Assembly (NCBI GenBank): GCA_030599445.1
Contig: JAUVOA010000022.1
Location: 1-11,453 of the forward strand
DNA: 11,453 bases
Reading direction: 5' to 3'
Source: Atribacterota bacterium
Lineage (GTDB): Bacteria > Atribacterota > Phoenicimicrobiia > Phoenicimicrobiales > Phoenicimicrobiaceae
Notes under the pieces: generated by a model
Told to the model about the DNA's origin: nothing
The model's database searches: none
The model's input: the letters and a program-made list of their open reading frames with translations, nothing else
Part shown: positions 6,515 to 11,453 of the stretch, piece by piece
Numbering within the stretch: position 1 is the first letter of the stretch
How the letters are laid out: each line of letters opens with the position of its first letter
Translations under genes and position numbers: made by a program

Positions 6515-6545
6515 GACAGAGGTAGGGGCACGATGCATCGTGCCC
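6515..6545. repeat. Palindromic repeat, copy 2
   Basis: Bases 6526-6545 form a 20-base perfect palindrome, GGGCACGATG followed by its complement. With the leading GACAGAGGTAGGGG it is a diverged copy of 6338-6366. Two stem pairs differ between copies (T-A and T-A in copy 1, C-G and A-T here) and both keep pairing. Confidence 0.7.
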
Positions 6546-6649
6546 ACAGGCAAAAGACAATACAAATAAAGACAAGGGGTGTATTGTAATATGCCCAAAG
6601 AAGATAATAAATAAAAGATTCCAAAGATATAGAAAGAAGAAAAAATATT

Positions 6650-7198
6650 ATGCATAGAGGGAAATTAATCTTTATCACCGGGGGAGCAAGGAGCGGGAAG
6701 AGTAATTTTGCTGAGAAGATAGCCAATGGTTTTGGTAAATCAGTTGCTTACCTTGCAACTGCTCAACCACTTGATGAAGAAATGACTTTTAGAATAAAAA
6801 AGCACAGAGAAAAGAGACTAAACACCTGGGAGACTTATGAAGAACCGATAGAAGTTAGAGAATTGGTGAGTCGTTTAGGTTTGGAAAAAGAAGTTATCCT
6901 TATAGATTGTTTGACTTTATTAACATCTAATCTCTTATTAAGAAAAGAAAATAAGGTGGAAGACTCCAAGTGGCAAGAAGAAATTTTATTAGAAATTAAG
7001 AAATTAGCTGAGGTTTCTTATAAAGTTCCTGCTCAGGTAATAATTGTATCTAACGAAGTTGGCATGGGTTTAGTCCCTGATAATACTCTCGGAAGAGTTT
7101 ATCGGGATATCTTGGGCAGAGCAAATAGTATAATTGCTGATAAAGCTGATGAGGTTTTTATGATGGTCTCAGGAATACCATTAAAGATAAAGGGTTGA
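6650..7198 (+). CDS. cobU: Adenosylcobinamide kinase / adenosylcobinamide-phosphate guanylyltransferase
   Basis: This 182-residue protein has the CobU layout: P-loop GGARSGKS at 11-18, then KKHREKRLNTWETYEEP at 50-66 with His52, the probable site of guanylylation, then IDCLTLLTSNLL at 85-96, and finally SNEVGMGLVPDNTLGRVYRD (134-153). It phosphorylates adenosylcobinamide and then transfers GMP to give adenosylcobinamide-GDP, the activated corrinoid for CobS. The ribosome site is a weak purine run (AGAAAGAAG, about 6631-6639), a little far from the ATG, but upstream codons have no better start. It follows the repeat-rich gap and is seven bases before cobS, so cobU and cobS form a tight pair. 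Confidence 0.95.
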   Translation: MHRGKLIFITGGARSGKSNFAEKIANGFGKSVAYLATAQPLDEEMTFRIKKHREKRLNTWETYEEPIEVRELVSRLGLEKEVILIDCLTLLTSNLLLRKENKVEDSKWQEEILLEIKKLAEVSYKVPAQVIIVSNEVGMGLVPDNTLGRVYRDILGRANSIIADKADEVFMMVSGIPLKIKG

Positions 7199-7205
7199 TA
7201 AAACA

Positions 7206-8009
7206 ATGAAAATTTTAAGAGATTTAACTTTAGCTATACGGTTTTTAACTATTATCCCTGTAATTTCGTTCCCTCCTTCTAATAATACTAATCAAAATGA
7301 AGAGGCATTAGAAGAAAATTTTGCTAATTCTATGGCTTTCTTTCCACTTGTAGGGATGTTAATAGGTGTATTGCTGGTAGTTTTAAGACGTATATTTTAT
7401 TATCTTCCTGTTTCTCCGTTGGTAGGTGATACTTTAATTCTAATTATTTGGATTTGGCTAAGTGGAGGGCTGCATTTAGATGGTTTTGCCGATAGTGTAG
7501 ATGGATTTTCTGGAGGACATAATAAAGAAGAAATACTAAAGATTATGAAGGATAGTTCTACTGGGGCGAAAGGGGTAGTAGCCTTAGTTTCTCTTTTATT
7601 GTTGAAGTTTGTTCTTCTGGTAGAGATGCCGTTATTTTTAAAAGATGCTGTTTTATTTTTTACTCCCACTATAGGGCGTTGGAGTATGGTAGTAGCCGCT
7701 TTTTTAGGCAAACCAGCTCGTTTAAAAAATAGTATGGGTAAATTATTCATGGATTATGTTGGCTGGAGAGAGCTTACCTTCGCCAGTTTAACTATGGCAG
7801 CTATAGGTATTTTATTATTTAGATTGTACTTTCTACCCCTGGTGATTATAGGAGTAGGTATAGTATTATTGATGTTAAAATATTGTCAACAAAAGATTGG
7901 TGGAATAAGCGGAGATATACTGGGAGCGATAAATGAAATAATTGAAGTTTCTATTCTTTTAGTTATCTGCTTAGTAAGTCAGTTTTTTTCTCTTTCAATA
8001 TTTCTATAA
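7206..8009 (+). CDS. cobS: Adenosylcobinamide-GDP ribazoletransferase (cobalamin synthase)
   Basis: This 267-residue inner-membrane protein joins adenosylcobinamide-GDP to alpha-ribazole (or its phosphate), the last step in building cobalamin's lower loop. Its hallmark is GGLHLDGFADSVDGFSGG at 87-104, whose aspartates (92, 96, 99) probably bind the metal and GDP; LKIMKDSSTGAKGV (111-124) follows, also typical. Hydrophobic stretches near 46-60, 74-86, 124-138, 144-160 and two more at the C-terminus fit a multi-pass protein. The N-terminal LAIRFLTIIPV (9-19) is usual for CobS. A GGG-containing purine run in the end of cobU (around 7189-7193) serves as ribosome site. Length is close to the family norm of about 250. 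Confidence 0.95.
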   Translation: MKILRDLTLAIRFLTIIPVISFPPSNNTNQNEEALEENFANSMAFFPLVGMLIGVLLVVLRRIFYYLPVSPLVGDTLILIIWIWLSGGLHLDGFADSVDGFSGGHNKEEILKIMKDSSTGAKGVVALVSLLLLKFVLLVEMPLFLKDAVLFFTPTIGRWSMVVAAFLGKPARLKNSMGKLFMDYVGWRELTFASLTMAAIGILLFRLYFLPLVIIGVGIVLLMLKYCQQKIGGISGDILGAINEIIEVSILLVICLVSQFFSLSIFL

Positions 8010-8081
8010 TCATTATTTGCGGGATCAATAAAATAAATATATGGTATAGATTATTTTAAGTTATACATATAATTATATTCT

Positions 8082-8090
8082 AAAGGAGGG
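8082..8090 (+). promoter_or_regulatory. Strong ribosome binding site upstream of the second LysE gene
   Basis: AAAGGAGGG lies seven bases before ATA 8098 and more than 30 before the first in-frame ATG (8125). Its position argues that translation begins upstream of that ATG. Confidence 0.65.
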
Positions 8091-8097
8091 CATAAAG

Positions 8098-8715
8098 ATA
8101 GATATTAGTTTCTTAGTCAAGGGAATGATAATTGGAATCTCAATTGCTGCTCCGGTTGGACCAATTGGATTATTATGTGTACGTCGTACCTTAACTCAGG
8201 GACGAACTGCCGGCATGATCTCTGGCCTGGGGGCAGCTACTGCTGATGCAATTTATGGATGTATTGCCGGATTTGGACTGACTTTTATTTCAAGTATTTT
8301 AATCAGTCAACAAAAGAATCTTCGCCTTATCGGCGGAGCATTTCTCTGTTATTTAGGAATTAGGACTTTTCTATCTAAACCTGCAGTACAAGCGGTAATG
8401 GTTAAAGGAAGCAGTTTAATCGGAGATTATATATCAACATTTTTCCTTACCCTTACCAATCCTATGACAATTCTATCTTTTACAGCTATATTTGCCGGAC
8501 TGGGTTTAGTAGGTGCAGGAGGGAACTATACTTCTGCGAGCGTATTGGTCTTAGGCGTGTTTATTGGTTCATCTTCCTGGTGGCTTATCTTAAGCGGAAG
8601 TGTAAGCCTATTTCGAAAAAAGTTCACTTTAACAGGAATGCAAATAGTAAACAGAATTTCAGGTATAATCATCACTGGATTTGGCCTATTCGCCTTAATA
8701 AGTCTTATTAGATAA
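8098..8715 (+). CDS. LysE-family transporter, end of the cobalamin operon
   Basis: The protein has six likely membrane helices and LysE-family landmarks: AAPVGPIGLLCVRRTL near the N-terminus, GLGAATADAIYG, and LTLTNPMTILSFTAIFAG in the middle. The first ATG is at 8125 (196 residues), but no ribosome site sits at a workable distance from it. The frame stays open upstream and the codons from 8098 read IDISFLVKG, the kind of first-helix beginning that homologues carry before the glycine-rich motif. AAAGGAGGG is spaced seven bases from ATA 8098, so I place the start there; ATT 8104 is another option and ATG 8125 the conservative one. The gene follows cobS by 88 bases without a visible terminator and may be under the same riboswitch. 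Its substrate is unknown. Confidence 0.8.
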   Translation: MDISFLVKGMIIGISIAAPVGPIGLLCVRRTLTQGRTAGMISGLGAATADAIYGCIAGFGLTFISSILISQQKNLRLIGGAFLCYLGIRTFLSKPAVQAVMVKGSSLIGDYISTFFLTLTNPMTILSFTAIFAGLGLVGAGGNYTSASVLVLGVFIGSSSWWLILSGSVSLFRKKFTLTGMQIVNRISGIIITGFGLFALISLIR

Positions 8716-8768
8716 GAGCTTTGGTTTAAGATAGAATTTCCCCTTTTATCATCCCCAGAAAATTATAT

Positions 8769-9554
8769 TTACATTATTACCTGGGGAACTTTGAGGGCAG
8801 GATGATTTATCAAAATTGGTCTAACTCCATAAGCTTTTTGTATAATTTCTTCGGTAAGTACTTCCTGAGGAGCTCCTATCTTTTCTATTTTACCTTCATT
8901 TAAAAGGAGAAGGCGATGAGAAATGATACTGGCTAAATTTAAGTCATGAAAGACAGAAATAATAGTTAATCCCTCTTTTTCAAGAGCCTTTTTCAAGAGA
9001 TTTAACATCTCATATTTATAGTTTAAATCTAAGTGGGAAGTAAATTCATCTAGAAGTAGAAGCTGTGGAGTTTGAGCCAAGGCTTTAGCCATAAAAACTC
9101 TTTGTCTTTCGCCTCCACTTATTTCCTGAATATTGTTTTCAGAAAGGGATAGAGAATGGGTTTTTTTCATTGCTTCTCGAGATATTTGATAATCTTCAAG
9201 GGTTTCTCCCTTTAAGCGAGAAATGTAAGGTAGCCTTCCCATAAATACTACTTCTTTTGCTTTGAAATCAAAAGTGACCCAGGTATCTTGAGGTACTACT
9301 GAGATGAATTTGGCAATTTGTTCAATGGGAAGATTATTAAGGTTTTGGTTAAGGAGAGATATTTCCCCTTTTTTTGGTTTTAATATTCCTGAAATAACAT
9401 TTAAAAGAGTAGTCTTTCCGGAGCCGTTAGGCCCGATAATTCCTAACAGCTCTCCTTTTGGTAGATAAAAGTTTATATCTGATAATATTTCCCGATTATC
9501 ATTATAAGAGAAGTGAACTCCTTTTAAAGTTAAAATATTGTTATTATCAGCCAT
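8769..9554 (-). CDS. btuD: ABC transporter ATPase of a corrinoid importer
   Basis: This 261-residue ATPase has Walker A GPNGSGKTT at 41-49, Q-loop Gln89 in VVPQDT, signature ISGGERQRV at 145-153, Walker B LLLLDE at 165-170 and switch His203 in VFHDLN. It belongs to the FecE/BtuD group that powers uptake of vitamin B12, siderophores or haem. Corrinoid uptake is inferred from the adjacent BtuF-like and BtuC-like genes and the convergent cob operon. The ATG at 9554 is preceded on its strand by AAGGAGGA (9567-9574) within the end of the permease gene, and the permease stop is one base before it, so translation is coupled. Its 3' end faces the LysE gene's end across 53 bases. Confidence 0.9.
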   Translation of the reverse strand: MADNNNILTLKGVHFSYNDNREILSDINFYLPKGELLGIIGPNGSGKTTLLNVISGILKPKKGEISLLNQNLNNLPIEQIAKFISVVPQDTWVTFDFKAKEVVFMGRLPYISRLKGETLEDYQISREAMKKTHSLSLSENNIQEISGGERQRVFMAKALAQTPQLLLLDEFTSHLDLNYKYEMLNLLKKALEKEGLTIISVFHDLNLASIISHRLLLLNEGKIEKIGAPQEVLTEEIIQKAYGVRPILINHPALKVPQVIM

Positions 9555-9555
9555 A

Positions 9556-10590
9556 TTATTTATTTTTCCTCCTTAAAAGATAAATAAATAAAGGAGCACC
9601 GATTATAGCAGTTATTGCTCCGATAGGTATTTCAGTCGGTGCGATTACAGTTCGAGCTAATACATCACATAGAATAAGAAAAATTCCTCCCAAGAAGGCA
9701 GACGCAGGAAGCATAATTCGATGGTCTGGGCCCACTAAAAGCCGGGCAATGTGAGGAATTACAAGTCCTACAAATCCTATTAAACCAGTAAAAGAAACCA
9801 CGGAAGCAATAATTATAGAGCCGATTAGAAAGATGCGGATTCTTAATTTGCCCGTATTAATTCCCAAATGAAGGGCTTCTTCTTCTCCCAGAGATAAGGC
9901 ATTTAAATCTAAAGAAGAAAAGAACAACAGCAGGCAGCCAATCATTGCGGGTAGAGTAATTATGCTTATTTTTTTCCAGTTGGCAGCAGATAAATCTCCC
10001 ATAAGCCAGAACACCATAGATTGTAATTCTTTTCTGGAGATAGCCAAAAGAATAGTTATCAGCGCAGAAAAGAGAAAAGTGATAGCTACTCCGGCAAGAA
10101 GCAGCCCGGTAGAATTGGCAGAATAAGTGATTTTAGAAGATTGATATACCAGATAAAGAGAGAACATTGCTCCGATAAAAGCAAATAAGGGAAGATAAGA
10201 AGCAAAAAGATAACCGGTAGCATGCTGTAAGGCAATACCGATACATGCTCCCAAAGCAGCACCGGCGGATACTCCTAAAATATAGGGATCAGCCAGGGGG
10301 TTTCTTAAAATTCCTTGGAAAGCTCCTCCTACGGTAGATAAAGCAGCACCGGTAATGACACCTAAAACGATCCGAGGTGCCCTTAGTTGCCAGATAATAA
10401 GATTTTTGGTTTTATCCTGTGTGCCACCTAAGAGGAGAGAAATAATTTCCTTAGGATTAATAGACACCACTCCAAAGTTAAGACAAATTAGGCTGACTCC
10501 CAGGATGCTTAGGCTTCCTATTAGAAGCATTAATATTAATTTTTTTCGCCAGTTGGTATAACCGGCAATTTCTGTTAACGGTTTATTCAT
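9556..10590 (-). CDS. btuC: FecCD/BtuC-family permease of a corrinoid importer
   Basis: From ATG 10590 this is a 344-residue membrane protein, typical for the BtuC/FecCD family with about ten helices. Recognisable blocks are GGAFQGILRNPLADPYILG, followed by GVSAGAALGA, in the first half, and GFVGLVIPHIARLLVG with EIPIGAITAIIGAPLFIYLL at the end. The frame is open further upstream to an ATG at 10659, but those 23 residues overlap the end of btuF and look unlike the family. ATG 10590 overlaps the btuF stop as ATGAATAA, the same eight-base overlap as cobC-cobT, with GGAA a few bases upstream. The permease dimer forms the channel through the inner membrane. Confidence 0.9.
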   Translation of the reverse strand: MNKPLTEIAGYTNWRKKLILMLLIGSLSILGVSLICLNFGVVSINPKEIISLLLGGTQDKTKNLIIWQLRAPRIVLGVITGAALSTVGGAFQGILRNPLADPYILGVSAGAALGACIGIALQHATGYLFASYLPLFAFIGAMFSLYLVYQSSKITYSANSTGLLLAGVAITFLFSALITILLAISRKELQSMVFWLMGDLSAANWKKISIITLPAMIGCLLLFFSSLDLNALSLGEEEALHLGINTGKLRIRIFLIGSIIIASVVSFTGLIGFVGLVIPHIARLLVGPDHRIMLPASAFLGGIFLILCDVLARTVIAPTEIPIGAITAIIGAPLFIYLLRRKNK

Positions 10591-11453
10591 AGAAAATTCC
10601 ATATAATAATTCGAGTCCGTCCACAAGTCTTGGGACAGCACGATAAAAAAGGTCTTCATTTACTATAAAGATTTTTTGATTTTTTATAGCCGGTATATTA
10701 GACCAGCCGGAACGTTGGGATATATTGCTTTTAACCTTTGATTCTTCTCCCTGGTTCATTGCTCCTACAGGGACAATAATGATATCCGGTTCTGCCTGGG
10801 CAACAAATTCCGGACTTATTTTTTTCCAGAAAGAAAGACCAGCAGCTATATTTTGCCCCCCGGCCAAAGTTATCAGTTCGTTAAATAGTGTACCTGCTCC
10901 CGGGGTAAAGATGGTCTCAGAAGTGCCTCCGACAAATATTTTAGGGTGGGTAGAAATAGGAATTTTTGAAACTTTGGATTTAATTATATTAACCCTTTGG
11001 GTCAGATTGTCTACCAACAAAGAACCTTTATCAGGTATTCCGCAGACATTTGCTATCATTTCCACACTCTTGTAAGTATCTTCAAGGGTCAAAGGTTCAA
11101 GAACTATGGCATTTAGCCCCAGTTCTCGCAAGCGTGGGATTTCTTTCAATTGGAATCCGGCATAAGCTAAAATAAGATCCGGATTTAAAGAAATAATTTT
11201 TTCAAAATTCAAGGGAGATATTTCTCCGATTTTTTCAATATTTTTAGTCTCTTCCGGGAAATTGCAATAGTTTGTTATTCCTACAATTTTTTCCTGAAGT
11301 CCTAAGTCAAATAATATTTCGGTATTACTGGGCGCAGTTGAAATAATACGCTGAGGTTCTTGGGGGATGATAACTGCTGTTTCGGTGTCATCAATTACAG
11401 TTAAAGGATAATTAACTGTAATTGATGACACCGTTAATAAAAAAAGATTTAAT
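10583..11453 (-). CDS. btuF: Periplasmic corrinoid-binding protein of an ABC importer (5' end outside window)
   Basis: The protein is a class III solute-binding protein (BtuF/FhuD/TroA group). After a hydrophobic segment it reads YPLTVIDDTE, then PQEPQRIISTAPSNTEILFD, the usual first block of this family, later LNPDLILAYAGF, then a GAGTLFNELITLAGG block and a C-terminal NQKIFIVNEDLFYRAVPRLV. GTG at 11431 would be a possible start, but the frame stays open to the window edge and the codons beyond it read LNLFLLTVSSITVN, the end of a probable signal peptide, so the true start lies outside. No lipobox cysteine is seen in the visible part. The permease and ATPase genes follow in the same direction. 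Binding of cobalamin or cobinamide is inferred from context; a siderophore is the alternative. Confidence 0.88.
   Translation of the reverse strand, partial: LNLFLLTVSSITVNYPLTVIDDTETAVIIPQEPQRIISTAPSNTEILFDLGLQEKIVGITNYCNFPEETKNIEKIGEISPLNFEKIISLNPDLILAYAGFQLKEIPRLRELGLNAIVLEPLTLEDTYKSVEMIANVCGIPDKGSLLVDNLTQRVNIIKSKVSKIPISTHPKIFVGGTSETIFTPGAGTLFNELITLAGGQNIAAGLSFWKKISPEFVAQAEPDIIIVPVGAMNQGEESKVKSNISQRSGWSNIPAIKNQKIFIVNEDLFYRAVPRLVDGLELLYGIFYE
11383..11433. repeat. Perfect 22-bp inverted repeat inside the 5' part of btuF
   Basis: Bases 11383-11404 and 11412-11433 are exact inverted copies around a seven-base loop AGGATAA. The arms encode TVSSITVN and LTVIDDTE of the binding protein in the same frame, at the end of the presumed signal peptide and the start of the mature protein. 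No T-run follows on either strand. Confidence 0.85.

Larger units (their letters stand above)
6283..6649. other. Repeat-rich gap between cobT and cobU
   Basis: This 367-base stretch has no credible gene on either strand; the open frames on the - strand here are translations of repeats. It holds two diverged palindromic units (6338-6366 and 6515-6545), a run of CGGGAAT units (6401-6467), and a hairpin at 6468-6492, each listed separately. It breaks an otherwise tight operon but contains no clear terminator with a T-run, so transcription may read through to cobU and cobS. Confidence 0.6.

Noticed and set aside
6339..6726. Two overlapping - strand open frames (78 and 99 codons)
   Set aside because: They are translations of palindromic repeats plus the antisense of the cobU start; no domain, no ribosome site.
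8068..8073. TATAAT as a separate promoter for the second LysE gene
   Set aside because: No -35 hexamer lies at 15-19 bases upstream, and such hexamers arise easily in AT-rich DNA.
8753..8786. Terminator hairpin CCCCAG...CTGGGG between the convergent genes
   Set aside because: The loop is 22 bases, the stem only six pairs, one arm lies in the end of btuD, and no T-run follows on either strand.
10591..10659. A longer btuC starting at 10659
   Set aside because: The extra 23 residues overlap the conserved C-terminus of btuF, have no ribosome site, and exceed the usual family length.
1..11453. CRISPR arrays, tRNA or rRNA genes, insertion sequences and phage genes
   Set aside because: No regularly spaced identical repeats with unique spacers, no RNA gene signatures apart from the riboswitch, and no transposase, integrase or phage proteins were seen.

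Overview
The window is AT-rich DNA from a bacterium whose genes have clear Shine-Dalgarno sites and sometimes non-ATG starts (TTG for one LysE gene, probably ATA for another). An anaerobe or facultative anaerobe of the Clostridia or Atribacterota type would fit the gene content, but this is inferred from gene families only and I cannot name a taxon with confidence.

Left part (1-4107, mostly + strand): the 3' end of a GPH/MelB-type sugar cation symporter; a thioredoxin-coupled arsenate reductase (arsC) with all three redox cysteines; a decayed remnant of a dCache-type sensor gene on the - strand (about 782-1167), frameshifted and missing its middle; a two-gene redox unit of a CPVC glutaredoxin-like protein followed by a thioredoxin-reductase-like flavoprotein whose pyridine-nucleotide site looks AhpF/NADH-like; an MntP-type manganese exporter; and a LysE-family exporter starting at TTG.

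Middle (4249-8715, + strand): a cobalamin-controlled operon. A sigma70-like promoter is followed by a well-formed cobalamin riboswitch with closable P1 and B12 box, then an intrinsic terminator whose loop can kiss the aptamer L5 loop. Downstream are cobC, cobT, cobU and cobS, which together make the nucleotide-loop assembly set that turns cobinamide into cobalamin, then a second LysE-type transporter gene. A 367-base gap between cobT and cobU holds a cluster of small palindromic repeats, two of which are diverged copies with compensatory stem changes.

Right part (8769-11453, - strand): a convergent btuF-btuC-btuD ABC importer set, tightly packed, with btuF running off the right edge. No corrin-ring genes are in the window, so the visible picture is corrinoid salvage: BtuFCD brings in cobinamide or other corrinoids, and CobU, CobT, CobC and CobS attach the lower ligand. 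No clearly new biological system is seen; the most unusual items are the repeat cluster inside the cob operon, a perfect 22-bp inverted repeat in the 5' coding part of btuF, the apparent ATA start, and the NADH-type redoxin pair.
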